Source: Durusdinium trenchii (taxonomy: Eukaryota; Sar; Dinophyceae; Suessiales; Symbiodiniaceae). Taken from it: DNA of 64,000 nucleotides. Position 1 is the first letter of the stretch. Each line of letters starts with the position of its first letter. The notes under the pieces are model-generated. The model was not told the origin of the DNA and did no database searches. It saw only the letters and a list, made by a program, of their open reading frames with translations. Location of the stretch: contig CAXAMN010026672.1 in NCBI GenBank assembly GCA_963970005.1, positions 399,999 to 463,998 of the forward strand. Reading direction: 5' to 3'. This document shows positions 23,960-36,547 of this stretch, piece by piece. The position numbers were made by a program, and so were the translations under genes.

Positions 23960-23976
23960 GAGAGAGAGAGAGAGAG
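23960..23976. repeat. (GA)n microsatellite
   Basis: Eight GA/AG units. Confidence 0.9.
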
Positions 23977-25410
23977 CCCTCTTTATTGTATACATGGCTC
24001 GTTTTGCAAGGCAATGTGGTTGCTGTTTGACCTAAGAAGCACATTTTGTCTAGCTGCTTCTTTTAGCAACATTGCCCCGTGGCCTACATAGCAACGTACC
24101 AGGAGACCCTAATAGCCTAACGGGTTCCAATGGCTGCTAAGGGGCAGAGCGTGCGTTTTTCCTCTATACCTCAATGGCCCATTGCTGGATTTCAAAACCA
24201 TCTGCTGCTGCTACTGCCTCATGAAATCCAACCGTTTCTCCCAAGGCCCCTTAGAAGTAAGTCCAGTTCGACGATCTTTCCTCCCCACTGACGTGCTTGA
24301 CATTGGATCACCTATATAGATCATTTTGAAGAGTCTTGGACTCCCAGGGTGTTGTTTGACTGAAGCAAAGGAAGTTCCTATTTTGGCCTCACCAAAACAC
24401 CATTTCAGACATCATCGACTGTACTTTGGAAGGGAACGTTTTTGGAGTGTTCTTGGCCTGTAAGAAGAGCACGCGAAACTCCAACTCGAAGTCATGCATG
24501 AAGCTCAGAAAGCAGCTCCTGGACCGGGATGAATAACAGGAGCAAATCCCCCAAAACTCCTTCTTGGACTTGCTGTCCAAGAACTGGCAACGATCAAACA
24601 TCCAAGCACTCCCCAGGTTTGGGGATTCACCCGAACACAACAAAACACCGCCAAACCAGGCTCTTCAGGTTCTCCCATCCGGAAGTGCGTTGCTTTCTGT
24701 TCTTTCTCGTTTGCAAAGGTCGACCATGGCCCTTCTTAGTGCGAAATAGAACAGCTATGAACAGCTTCTTAGGTCCCCCTTTGATCTGGGCCCTCAGAAT
24801 AGGAAAGGGTTTGGAGGGGCAAAATGGCCATGTGCAATTTTTCTGGCACATGCCGAGAGTTGAGCGCCTCACACGCCCAATCTCTTGATGTAAGACATTT
24901 GAATAAAGAATTGCTTAAGACAGGAGATATGGGGGATCCCACTGTGGATTGCGAACACGTGTAGATTGTGACTTAGACAGGTTTCGACAATGAAGCGCAT
25001 ATGAGAGAGGTTGGCAAAGAAGCAACATCAATGCATTCACGGTGTGAAAAACGATCGTGACTCCATGGGGAGATCACGGTCTTTCAAACTACTTGTGCAG
25101 CACAACCTTCACGCCTTGACGTATCATCCAGTTCTTGTGAGAAAGCTTTTAGAAATTCCAATGGTTGGCCAAAACAAAACATCACCAGCACCACCCAGAA
25201 ACTGGTTGGGTATTGCTTGGAACACGGCGGGGCGGGGGTCATCCATCCAGTTAGAGGGGGTGGTGCTGGCATCACTTTTCCCTGATGATTGGTCACGATG
25301 GTCATGGATTCTGGTCCACAGATTTGACCGGTACATCCAAAATCAAACGTACCAAACGCCAAACGAGGTGGCAATGGTGGACTAAACATGACCTATACAT
25401 TCAGCCATAG

Positions 25411-25537
25411 GCCATTGCGCCACCGTGGATCGTCCGGCAAAGACGAGCGGGAGATCCCTGACTTCAAGAGAACCGGGCTGCCCGGAACTCGACCATTCCA
25501 ACCGCAACCCACAGGACGAGAGGCACCGGTCTCGGCG
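25411..25537 (+). CDS. Candidate internal exon
   Basis: Plus strand, acceptor CAGCCATAG|G and donor TCGGCG|GTGTG, 1 nt plus 42 codons: PLRHRGSSGKDEREIPDF, KRTGLPGTRPFQPQP, GREAPVSA. Good third-position bias and balanced charge. Not recognised. Confidence 0.35.
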
Positions 25538-26103
25538 GTGTGCTTACTATTTGGATAGGAAAAAACCGATCGTGCATGAACCACCCCAGCTGAGTGGTGC
25601 TGGCATTACACCTGTGGAGTGACGTCTTAAGCCACCTGGCATTAACCCACCTGGTGTCTTAAAACTTTTGTCAAACACTTGTGGAGTGATATTGCAAACA
25701 TCCGCCCTCCACCCCCTCGAAAGTCAGCGGCTCAACGGATCGCTCACCAGCCCACGGACCACGCACGCGCGTGCGCGAAGCGAGGGCTCCGGAGGTTGGT
25801 GTTGGTGAAGAAGAGCCGGTTACTGGCGGTCATGATCTTGTTCGCGTAGAAGCTGGATCCCCAAGGCAGTAAGCCAATCATGTAGCCTGCAGTCGCACTA
25901 CTAGGCTTTAGTGGCGGCAGCATCGCCCGACTTTTTTAGGCCACCAAGGCGCTACTTGTTTTTTTCGCTTCGCCAGAAAGGCTATTCAAGGAAGTACGGT
26001 TCCTCTCTTCTGTCAAGAAACTTAGAAAAGTACAGGTTCCAACTAATGTGGAATTCCCAAAAAATATACCCAGAGAGTCATGGAGAATTCCCAAAATTGT
26101 CCT

Positions 26104-26191
26104 TACCCTAAGGATCCGGACCCGAACCAACACATTGGGTTTGGGAACCGGGTCCGGACCCCATGGAGAGCCCGTTCGGATTCTTAGGGTA
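26104..26191. repeat. Hairpin MITE-like element, ACCCTAAGAATCCG family
   Basis: TACCCTAAGGATCCGG at the left mirrors TTCGGATTCTTAGGGTA at the right, enclosing GGTTTGGGAACCGGG. Related, longer copies end at 15627 and lie at 52939-53054. Confidence 0.8.
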
Positions 26192-26253
26192 TAGAGTACC
26201 TGATTTCCGGAACTTCCCCGTCGAACTGGACTTCCATGCAAACAGAACCTGAT

Positions 26254-26352
26254 CCAGGAGTCACATGTCGGGGTGCGATCCATGGAGGTTAGTGGTGCCC
26301 AGAACATCCACTCACTTGGGGACTAAACGCCACCCCGTCTTGTGATTCCTGG
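26254..26352. repeat. Hairpin MITE-like element, CCAGGAGTCAC family, copy d
   Basis: CCAGGAGTCACATG mirrors TTGTGATTCCTGG, with GTGGTGCCCAGAACATCCAC at the centre. Confidence 0.8.
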
Positions 26353-26487
26353 TAATTAAACCTAATCTGTTAAACTACCATTCAATCACTGCAAGTCTTG
26401 GGGAACTCTTTTTTCCCAAGGGCTTCCAGATCTCAAGGCCCCCACGGGTTCGACCTGTGCTTCCCCCACCGACAGGCTGAAGTGAAT

Positions 26488-26861
26488 GAGTCCCGTCCTC
26501 TGGAACCCTTGTCATCTCCGTCCGCCACGACTCCGTCGCCTCGCGCCGTAACGTCCGAACGCGGTCGCGCCGCCGGGGTTCACCCGGCGAATCGGCGCCT
26601 GCCACGCCGAACCAGGGAGAGGCGCCCACCCTGGACCGAGGAAAGGGCGCAAACGACATGAGCGACCGTGTGGAGGAGTGGATCCCGCACCGACATGCAA
26701 AGATGCCGAGTCAAGGCCGACATGAGCCGAGGGACACCGACATGCAGAGTTTTTGCCCGACTGAACAGGGTCACCAGTCTGTTGAAATCTCCTCGTCCGC
26801 AAAACGCCTCCAGTTCTTCGGAGAGTCAGTCCAGTCAGTCCAGTCAGCTGCTAGCGGCTAG
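26488..26861 (+). other. Open frame / exon-like island
   Basis: A 124-codon plus frame with GC-rich third positions: DSVASRRNVRTRSRRRG, GEAPTLDRGKGAND, then MSDRVEEWIPHRHAKMP (possible start at 26658) to a stop after QSVQSAASG. The minus strand is also open in part (RRDRVRTLRREATESW). Likely contains an exon; boundaries not determined. Confidence 0.3.
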
Positions 26862-27879
26862 GTCGATCACCAGTCAGCTGCTCGTAGAACCAAGAAAGGT
26901 CAAAAGGGAACGAATGTGAAGTTTCCCTAAAAATCCAGGAACCAACTCATTCGTGCGAGCTCTCCTGCATCCTATCAGTACCTCCGCGACCTCCGCGTCC
27001 TCCCCCCCCCCAAAAAACCGGGAGAACGGGAGAACCCGGAACACCGAACGGGTACCAGACTGGGAGAGTCCGAAGTGTCCTGAAAAACCGGTCCCACACG
27101 GACCTCGAACAGTCCAAAGGTTCGCCCCTCGAAGCTCTTTGGGCCGTACCGTGGGGTGCTAGAAGGTGGGGTACTTAAGTATCTACACATCGAAGTGTCG
27201 ACACATTGGAAGGTCCTTCTCATCTTCCGAATCTGCACCCCAAACACCTGGACTGAGCTGCATCGACTCGCTGAGGACTCGAATCGACTCAGAACCGAGC
27301 AAAAAGCCAACAGATCTTTCCAGAAGGGGGATCATCCTCCGGCATAAGCAGCATGGTCTAAAACCAAGCATCCAAGCTCCTCCAGCTGATTTTGTCCCCT
27401 CCCTTCAACCAAGCAACAACCAGGTTAACCTCACCGGCAGGTGCCAATGAGCTTGGAAGCGCGCGGCCCGCTCGTCCGCGATGGGCTCGAAGCCCTGAGG
27501 GCGTCCGCAAATTATCATCCATGGTCCATGGGGTTAGAGTATTGACTCTTAGGAGCGTTCGGACGCTACGTTTGGGGCTCCTGGCCTTACTACTAGGAGC
27601 GTTCGGACGCTACTATAATCAAATCATTGACCACATGTTTAATATGTTTACCAATCAATTGCCCCTTAAAGCATCAAATATCTTAGACCCACCCAGATGT
27701 TCGGACACATCTTCCAGCTCCCATGAATTCATGGTTGGAAACCCAAACCTCAGGCGCGCTCAAGGAACTTCCTCCGGACTCATCCCAAAGACGGAATTTG
27801 ACCTGGAGCTTCCACCCATCAACACGCAGACCTTCTGCATGTTCATCCACCAATCTTAGACAAGGACACGGCAGAAATT

Positions 27880-30290
27880 CTGCGTGTCTGACTGGAAGAT
27901 CCAGCTATACCTATACATTAACTCGAGTCAATAAATCCGATGTGTAGGTAAATAAGCACCAAACGTGGAGTGTCTGAGTCAGGTCATCGAGTCAGACCAT
28001 GTTTCTCAGATGCTTGAAATAGTCGGACTGGACGAACAAGAACAAATCAAGCCCAGACGCTCCATGGGACTGCCATAGGACTGCCGATCAGGCCAGGGGT
28101 GGTGTGAGGGGGGTCAATGTAGCCATACATGGAGTGTATGGAAATACAGGGTGAGATCCCGAACGGTTTGCAACGAGATCTCCACAGGTGGTTGTGTTGA
28201 TGGAATGATGATTTTGCTGGGAGGTGACCTTCTACCTGGACCCGGCTGACCCAGTACCTTAGAAAATGGGACGTTTGACCCGAACCAAAAAACAGGCATG
28301 AGATGGACTATATATACCCATCTTCCGAGGTACAAACCAGGTCAGCTCCAGATGACCTTTCTTACCGCTTTCGACGTATGAAGGCTTTCAAGCAGAGGAC
28401 GATGGCAGATGTTGCAGGAGATGTTGGATTACTATTTTCTTTTCCAGTTCTTGTGATCTAGATGCTGCCTCGTACATCCTTCCGGAGGAGTGGAGACAAC
28501 CACCCTCCTTCTCCATCCCTCTCTGGTCTCACCTGCACGATGCTCCAAATCGACCAAGCCAGCAAGCACACTTCCTGGGGCGGCGGTGTCACGAGACACG
28601 TGGAAGGAGCAGAGAGATTATCCACGCCTGCGTGCCGGAAAGCACATGGTTGATCCGGAAAGCAAATGGTCTATATCCTGGAAGTCCCAAAGACTATGTT
28701 TAAAATTGATGACCTGATGGTGTTGTGTAATAAATCTTTGGTAAAACAACTGGTTCTTTGGGATTCAAACCATTGAAACCGATGGTTGTTCAAATCCTAG
28801 GTGATCTGGGCTAAGCCCAGCACTCTTTGCGGCCTTGCTCTCTGGGCACCCAGTTGGAGCCCAATCCCTTTTTCGGGATGGATAGTTCTACTGCACAATC
28901 AGCTGAACTTTTCTTGCAATGGCCTGGACATCTATCAACACACTTGATAGAAAACAGCTCATAGGCGCCTGGTTGATAGGCATCTGACATCTATCAGTGC
29001 CCTGGACATCGATACATTTGTTCTGAGATCCTTGGCTGTCAATGAGATCCTGCCGTGGAGACTGGGCGCCCGAAGTTCACCAGGCAGGTTCTGAGAACAG
29101 CCCAGTTCGCGGCCCGGTTCGCACCGAGTACCGTCCGATCGCTCCCTTCGCCAAAACCCTTTCCACTTTCAACCAAACACGGTGAGGAGTCCCTGGTCCG
29201 TCCACGATGTGGAGTCTAAAAGGCGACGAAATAGGCCTCCCTTGCGGACCAACACATGGACAAACCCACTGTGAGAATCTGTTACACTCCCTGGAACTAA
29301 CATGGAAGTGGAGAATGGCCCAAACAGGTGGTTTTCCACTTCCATGTTAGTTCTAGGGAGGGTATATAAAGCTGCACTCCATCTTCAACCGGCCAATTTG
29401 GCTTGATTTCAGGCCTTCGACTGAGGATCGACTGACAGGAAGACAACCCGCTCCTAGCCATGCCAACACCATACAGATCAGTCTGTTGTCTTGTTTCCTT
29501 CAATCAATGGCCAGCAGGCACCAGAGACATCTGGTTGTGTCTGATCAAGTACCTTTGTAAAGAATCGGAATTGATCTGAATTGGCATGTCCTTTCTCATG
29601 TTAAATCTCTGGCTAAATATGGCCAACTTCGGGTGTGTGATGGTGTGTGTGTGTGTGTGTCTCTCTCTCTCTCTCTTTTTGATCAAGCAGCAGCGACCCA
29701 GAAGAGGACGAAAGGGATAGATGCCTTCCATTGCATCCTGTGAAACGGCCCAGAAGCAAAACCGTTTGGAGCTGGGCATCCTCTATTTGGAGCAACCTCC
29801 TGTTCTACTAGTGATGGCCTCCAACCTAATGGCGATGGCCTCCAACCTGTCAAACACGAAACAAAAGGCCTAGAAGTACGCCATATACTGGGGCCATACT
29901 GGAACAATTCGTTACTAGGAGGTCTGGCCATATTTGAGCATCCCTTGCAAGGAAATGTCGATGCGAGCACGTGGAATCAATGTCGATGCATGGACAAAAC
30001 ATATGATTGCAAAACTATGACGAGGATCTTCTTCAACTCAGTCAACTCTTGTTCGCAACATCTCCTGCCATCGTCCTCGGCCTGACAACCTTCATATATG
30101 TCTGACCTGGGACGCCAAAAAAATGAACCTGGAGTTGACCCGGTTCGTAGCTCGGAAAATGGGCTACAGCACATCATTGAAACCTGTCAGGGCCCCTCCA
30201 AAGGAGACCTGTACAGTCGGGTGCTGGTCTACCTTTCGCTCATGTTCCTTTCGCTCCGATGTCCTCAGCCGACCGGGTCCTTCGGTAGAG
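27880..30290. other. Stretch with no supported gene
   Basis: Holds a relic of the GGGACTGCC hairpin family (28050-28125), an ACCCTGGAAGTC-family interior (28720-28800), a (GT)n(CT)n microsatellite (29641-29676) and two GATGGCCTCCAACCT cores (29807-29845). A 19-bp phrase of the ACTTCCATGTTAGTTCTAGG type occurs inverted on either side of 29320. Confidence 0.4.
29641..29676. repeat. (GT)n(CT)n microsatellite
   Basis: About nine GT followed by eight CT units. Confidence 0.95.
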
Positions 30291-30421
30291 GTTCCAGCAC
30301 TGCAGGTAGCGCACCTCATCCAATATCGGCCGGGCTCCACCCGTCCCGGCGGTCGTCCGAAACCCCGCCGAGAAGGAGTTCGTGCGAGACGTCTTCGGGG
30401 TTCCCCCCGGGCGGTTTCCAC

Positions 30422-30534
30422 CTGGAAGCGGTACAGGTCGCCGTCCTTGACGTTCATGCCCGCCGAGGTCGCCGTGATCTCCTGCATGGCGCGACGGCGC
30501 GGCGGCCCGACGTCGCGCCCGCGACCCCAATCCG
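30422..30534 (-). CDS. Candidate internal exon
   Basis: Minus strand, acceptor CCATCCTTAG|CG at 30535, donor TTCCAG|GTGG at 30421, 2 nt plus 37 codons: DWGRGRDVGPPRRRAMQE, ITATSAGMNVKDGDLYRFQ. Its two-base start phase fits the one-base end of the exon at 36548-36663, giving an Ala codon across the junction. Not recognised. Confidence 0.45.
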
Positions 30535-32690
30535 CTAAGGATGGCTCGGTCCGCTGGGGCTCTACCACTTCCAAAGGGCGAAACGAACTGGGAGGAAGTC
30601 GGGGTGCCCATGATCCACTCACTGGATGGGACTTTAACAACACATCTAAACACCCTTCCTTTGGAACTGCTGGTGTTTTCGGCGTATAGGATTGCGTAGG
30701 CACGGAAGCCAGAGACATTGGAGTCTTCTCCTCACCCAGTCTCCAGGCCGTTTCGTCCGCAGCTCAGAGCAAGGACTAAAGTAAGTCAAGACGCACTCTC
30801 CCGAACAGAATAGGTGTTCGAAGGTGGAATCGAATGCAATGTATCCCGGAGAGTCCAGTCATGACTCATTGTACCATTGTACTCCGAACTGGTAGTGGTG
30901 GATGGATTGACTAGCAGGTGGAGTAGAATGAGTCCATTCACGGAAGTTCTGGGTATATATTTTCAGCAAAATAACACCACCCGCACGTTCACTCCATCAG
31001 GATCTCACCATTATTAAAACAGGATGAAGAAACAACAAACACCTCCCAGACCTCCCAGACCACTTTTGTCCCGTGGTGGGTGAGGTTTCGTTGAGGATGC
31101 ACGTCACCCTCAAGGCCCCGCCGATGCAGAGGTGTGTGTTGAAACAACGTGCCTCAAGGCCCGCTGAGGCAATCTCAGGATGTAGTTCATCAAATGCACT
31201 CACCAAACCTCGAGGTCCGAGATCGCAGTCCGGTCAAGCAACAGGGTGGTCCCGGACGGCGACAGGGTGTCTGACAGGGTGTGACAGGGTTCCATGGCCT
31301 TTTGCAGGGGTTTGGGTCGTTGGAGGTGTTGGCCAAAACTTAGGAGTCCCTCCCTCGTTCCGAAGGCCCTTCCAGGCACCATGCCCAACGGGCCTTGTGG
31401 ACATGGGATGGGACTTGGGACTGAACACTGGTCTTTCGGTAGACCTGGTTTTGTAGTGTAAAATCAGCAAAACCAGGGTTGTTCGGAATTCAGGCTATTA
31501 CAGTGGTGTTCCACGAATCCTATGTTGGGTATATCCTATTTCCCGCAACAGTGGATGATGATGTTGATGACCCTTCATATGTTGTTGGACATTCCTTCAG
31601 AATTGGGATGTCACCCTTAACAACTTGTATTAACTAATGCTGGTCTTTGGAAGAAGAGGTCTATATTTCAGGCAGACCCAGGAAGAGCCTGTTTCTTGGA
31701 AGAAGAGGTCCCGACTTCGCGATCGAAGCGGTTCTCAAACATCGCGATCGCCACCTTTTGGTGGCGGCACTCCTTGGAGTTGCTTAAGGAACCGGGATCA
31801 AACCAAGAATATTGCCCCAGATAGGGAAATCACCCAATCGGGAATCGATACACCCTAAGCAACACCGAGACGGTGTGGTTGCTGAAAAAGGAAGACAACA
31901 ATACTGTGCGCTGTCATAATCGAACATCCTTGATACTGGTTATCGTTGAATGAGGAAGCTGTTTCCGACTCCCTCACTTTCCCTGGAAAACAACAAGTTC
32001 ACCTGTTCGAACGTGCAATGTGGGGTGCCACCACTCCCCGCCAAAAAGCACCCGGGCAGGCAGGTGATCCACCTACTTCCTGGGTAGGAATGGATCTATT
32101 CTCTTCTCATGTGACTTTCGTTTTCTCTTGGACGCTCCAGGTTCAAGGTCCAAATCATAGAACCAAAGACATAGAAGCAATGATCATCCTTGCACTGCTC
32201 CTCTTGGGTTCCACCGTTCCAACGGATGGTGTGCGAACGACACCCATAGAGTTCCATGGAGTTCCATGCGCGAAAGCATGCGAACAGCATGGTCCAGCCC
32301 CATTCCGCAGCCCTGAAGCCGGTGTTGGAAGAAACCTGGAAATCTGAATTACAGGACCGGATAACCCCACATGTAAAGTTTTCTCAAGTCTGTATTTTGT
32401 AGCACAAAGACATGTCTGTGAAGGTCATGTGTTTGGTCGATTCTTTTCTGCGCAAGACGAGTTATGCGGTCAACATGCCGTGAGGATGAATCGGAACAGT
32501 CCCAGTTCAGATCGAAGTTGCGCATGTCCTTTTGTAGATGAAGTTCGTTTTGATCCTGCTGTAACAAAACCGCGTTCTCTGTAGAATGGTTGGAGAGGGA
32601 GTCAGAGCCGGCGACCGGAGGCGACAATCGCGGCAAGAGCTACAGCAGACCCTCCTATAGACTGCAAATCACGCTGTCAGGGACTGTGCG

Positions 32691-33190
32691 ATATGGAGTG
32701 TGTGCTGTTGAGTGTGGTTTTGAGTGTGTGATGTTCAGAGGTGTGATGTTGAGTGTGTGATGTTGGGTGTGATATTTTGAGGGTGCGATGTTGGTTGTGT
32801 GACGTTGAGTGTGTGATGTTGGGTGTGTGGTGTTGAGTGTGTGACGTTAAGTGTGTGATGTGGCGGGAGGATGTGGCGGGTGTTGAGTGNNNNNNNNNNA
32901 TGTGCGATGTTGGGTGTGTGACGTTGAGTGTGTGATGTTGGGTGTGCGGTGTTGAGTGTGTGACGTTAAGTGTGTGATGTGGAGGGAGGATGTGGCGGGT
33001 GTTGAGTGCGTGATGTTGAGTGTGTGATATTGAATGTGCGATGTTGGGTATGTGGTATTGAGTGTGTGATTTTGAGTGTGTGATGTTAAGGGTGTGATGT
33101 TGAGGGTGTGATGCTGAGTGTGTGATGTTGGGTGTGTGGCGTTGAGCGTGTGATGTTAAGTGTGTGATGCGGCGGGAGGATGTGGCGGGA
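32691..33190. repeat. TGTGTGATGTTGAG-type tandem array with assembly gap
   Basis: Dozens of 11-14-bp variants of GTGTGATGTTGAGTGT and GTGTGATGTTGGGTGT, giving a spurious minus-strand reading of His/Thr repeats. A run of ten N at 32890-32899 marks a scaffold gap, so the true copy number is unknown. The array ends in GGCGGGAGGATGTGGCGGG and then GCGGCGGCGGGATGCAAGCA, a flank repeated at 35620-35697. Confidence 0.9.
32890..32899. other. Assembly gap (10 N)
   Basis: Ten undefined bases inside the tandem array. Confidence 1.
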
Positions 33191-33329
33191 GGATGTGGCG
33201 GGAGGAGGCGGCGGCGGGATGCAAGCAAAAAAATAAGAACTCCACGATAGACTCTTTGACTGCAAGATAGCCGTTGATACATTAAGTGCATGTGACTTGC
33301 CCTACAGCAGACGGTGCTACTCGGATCCA

Positions 33330-34489
33330 ACAGATCAGCCAAGATATCCATGAAAACTGTGCGCCCAGTTGGGTCGGCCTTGGCGGCAGTCGTTGCGGAA
33401 GTGCGCGCCTGTTTCAATGTCATAGCCACAAATGCCGCTGACGCCGCCATAGGCACAGCGAGCTCTGATTCGCCGACTAAGTCCACATCCGTCAGGCGGA
33501 TGCAGCTGGCATACATAGTGGCAAAGGTGACAGAAAACACAATCAGCCCTGGGCCTATAAGTCAAGGCACTCCAACAGCCCTCGATCGGCCTTCACGCCT
33601 TCCAGCAGGGCGTGACGCTTGCCAGCGTTCAGGCCGTCGTGGTTGGAGATAGCATGGCACGCCACGAATGTTGGGTTCAGAGCCAGCGTGGGGATGATCT
33701 GTGCCGCCTCTTTGATATTGTGCTCACAGGATCCGCATCAATGTGCTAAAGTCGCTGATAAGATCACGAGCCAAACGCTTGCCGGCTTCGTTTCATGCTT
33801 CTTCCAAGGTCTTCTCGACAGGCCCAAATACCACGTTCCGGTTGCTTCCCCCTGCAAATGTTTCCAGTATCGACATCTCCATACCACCTCAATCCCCTGT
33901 GATGCACCACTGTGGTCATTTCCACAATTTCCGACAAATAATCGCACAGCTTTGCACTCTGTTCAGCATCCAAAGCAACAGAAGAAAGCAATCCAGAAAA
34001 CATACTTTTCAAAAGGCCGTGAAGGGATGGACCAATCCATTCCACCAATTGCGAATCCACTTTGACCTGAGTTCCATTGTTGTCACATATCTCCAGCCTC
34101 TTTCTTTTGTGTATCATCGGTAGATGTTCTGGAATCTTGCTTCGCCATCCTTCATGCTTTTCTTCTTCGGCTGCGTGCACAATCCATCTTCCCCTTTCCT
34201 TCTGGAACATTTATCCACAATGAACCTCTTGTAGGAAAAAGACATCTCTGCCCATGCCTTTGGCTGCCCAACACATGGTAGTCAAGACAAACGAGTCCTC
34301 ATCTCTGTAACGAATCTTGACATCATAAGTTATATTCTCGGGCAATTTTACCTTTGCTTTCATTAGCCTTTTTGTTCCGCCACGAAGCAGATGCATTGCA
34401 AATGAAGAAAGCATCAATAGCACGAGCGCCAAGCGTGGCGCGCGGCTAAAAGAAGCTCGCTGTGGTTGCCACCCCAAACAGGCAGTCAA
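33330..34489 (-). pseudogene. Broken minus-strand coding region of unknown function
   Basis: Read from 34489 downward. Segment 1: LVLLMLSSFAMHLLRGG (possible membrane helix), KVKLPENITYDVKIRYRD, CWAAKGMGRDVFFLQEV, then an in-frame TAA. Segment 2, same frame: RGRWIVHAAEEEKHEG, VDSQLVEWIGPSLHGLLKS, LSEIVEMTTVVHH. The frame then shifts near 33885 to MEMSILETFAGGSNRNVV and KTLEEA (TGA inside), near 33725 to NIKEAAQIIPTLALNPTF and GLNAGKRHALLEGVKAD, and near 33555 to LIVFSVTFATMYASCIRL and TGRTVFMDILADLL. The breaks lie about 100-170 bp apart with no intron-sized gaps, so a decayed gene or element copy fits better than splicing. Family not recognised. It lies between two tandem arrays. Confidence 0.5.
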
Positions 34490-34780
34490 CCATGCAACAA
34501 GTGGACTTACTGTGGCATGATGGAAGAGCTACTTACTGTTCAAAAGGTGAGCCGACACCTAGCAGGAAGCATCGAAACAACCAGCATTCTTTCTCAAGCC
34601 AAATGAAAACGGCGACACATGTTTATCGCTGTGTTGCATTCCTTCACGTAAGACACGAGGTGCTGCGCCCACACACTTCACCTGCAGCAGCTCAAAGAAA
34701 GTTCGAATACAGACAATAAGATACATTATTGCACCAAACCAAATGAAAGTCAGCAGAACCTATCCTGCAAATCACACTAT

Positions 34781-34870
34781 TGAGTGTGTGATGTTGGGTG
34801 TGTGATGTTGGGTGCATTATTTTGAGGGTGTGATGTTGAGAGGTGTGATGTTGAGTGTGTGATGTTGGGG
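34781..34870. repeat. TGTGTGATGTTGAG-type tandem array, second copy
   Basis: Short block of the same 11-14-bp motif as 32691-33190. Confidence 0.85.
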
Positions 34871-34983
34871 GGTAAGGGATCAAAAAATAAAAATAGAATC
34901 AAACAAATATTCAACGGGAATCAATAAAAAATAAAAAGGGAACCAACAAAAAATATTCTAGCCCACTGAGGATGGTTGGGCTA

Positions 34984-35014
34984 GTAGTAGTAGCAGTAGC
35001 AGTAGCAGTAGCAG
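34984..35014. repeat. (TAG)n(CAG)n-type trinucleotide repeat
   Basis: TAGTAGTAGTAG runs into four GTAGCA units. Confidence 0.85.
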
Positions 35015-35216
35015 GATTAGGAGACCAAGGGAAGAGGATGGAAGGAGAGGAGAGTGTACCTCCCTAGGAGCTCCTTCCTAGTAGGGAGCTATTTCTACTG
35101 GTGAACCATTTTTCGAGTAGGGCTACTCAATGACTGGACGGCTACCGTCATTGGGTACCTACTTTCCTCCCAGGGAGCTGCCTCTAGTAGAAAGCAATCA
35201 AGCCTCTATTTGTGCA

Positions 35217-35460
35217 AACAGGGGACCAGGAGACCGAAAGACGAGCGGAGTAGGAGAGCAAGAGACCAGCGGACCAGGAGACAGAAGGACCAGGATACCA
35301 GGGGACCAGCGGACCACAGGATCAGAGGACCAGGAGACCGGAGGACTAGGGGACCAGTGAACCAAAGGACCAAGGGACCAGGGGACCAACGGACAGTGGA
35401 CCAAGGGACCAAGGGACCTTATTACCAGAGGACCCGCAGACCACAGGGCCAGGAGAGCAG
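35217..35460. repeat. Purine-rich minisatellite (GGACCAGRGGACCAG)
   Basis: About 240 bp of irregular GGACCAG, GGAGACC and GGACCAAG units. The plus strand is about 80 percent A+G, a strong strand asymmetry. Both strands give long but meaningless low-complexity frames. Confidence 0.85.
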
Positions 35461-35580
35461 CAGAAGGCAGAAGAGGCCTATCAAGGAATATATATATATA
35501 TTTTTACAATTCGCTTTTTATTTTTATTTTGATCATCTTTTTATTTTTTTGATGCTCGTTTTATTTTTTTGATACCTATG

Positions 35581-35697
35581 CCGATGTTGGGTGTGTGGTG
35601 TTGAGTGTGTGATGTGGCGGGAAGATGTGGCGGGAGGAGGAGGAGGCGGCGGCGGCGGCGGGATGCAAGCAAAATAACAAGAACCCCACGATAGAAT
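35581..35697. repeat. TGTGTGATGTTGAG array, third copy, with conserved flank
   Basis: A few units followed by GTGGCGGGAGGAGGAGGAGG, GGCGGCGGGATGCAAGCA and AACCCCACGATAGA. The same flank follows the first array at 33184-33253, so array and flank move or amplify together. Confidence 0.8.
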
Positions 35698-36547
35698 GTG
35701 GGGCCCAAAAAACAAATGGTTGTTCCAATTATTGAGGTCCGGCGCATTTGGAGAGGACACCTCCATTTGTTTCGGGTGGTCGGACTGGCTTTCCGTGCTT
35801 GGCTTTCCCATCAACTCCACGACGACCACTCCACCATGCAGCACAGCAGCCCATATATCCCAGTTCCTGCGTGTGAGGGGGCCAAGCTGGATGTCTGACC
35901 CCTTCAGCTTCCCTGGTGTTTGGTTCACCGAAGGATCTCGACCTGTTCGAAGGTGCCACGGTTAAAGGTCTCGAACGGCACATGGGGATTCACCCAAACC
36001 ATTTCAGCTCCTGGGGCTCCTGACCCACCTCCTCAAAAGGTCAGGGACTGACCTGGTCACCACCCCAAGCACCGAGCTGAACATGGAGCCAGGAACGGAG
36101 CCCTATCACCAGCGCTGCACCCTTCTAGAAAAGACCCGGCTGGAAATGGGAGATGAAGAAAACCAAACACCAAGGCTGTACCTACCTGGACCATCCAATG
36201 GGAGATCTCTGAGTGATGAAGGCTAGTGCAGCCAGGTGACTGAAGCAGCTGGTATAAAGTAAATACATGCTTTCTTGGCCGAAACACGTGTTCAGAGTCG
36301 ATCAGACCCATATGAGCCAAATAAATCGTCAGGCCCACTCGCCAGCGCCTCAGAAACATCTAGGTGTTTCTGGTGCCCTGTTTCTATCCCCTCAGAACTG
36401 CCAGTGGTTGGATATCACTGTCACCTTAAACCACGTAGTAACAGGTGTGACCACGTGACTCGAACCTTAAACCTTCCACTTCAAAGATTGCATTTTGAAT
36501 GCTCCACATGCGCCAGCCACACATTAATGTCCGTGCTCCAGGATCAC

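Noticed and set aside
32677..33540. A 287-codon minus-strand frame over the tandem array
   Set aside because: Most of it is His/Thr repeat from the TGTGATGTTGAG array and it crosses the N gap; only the first 90 codons resemble protein and belong to the broken region above.
35210..35572. Long low-complexity frames in the minisatellite
   Set aside because: Both strands are open because the repeat lacks T; no signals of a gene.
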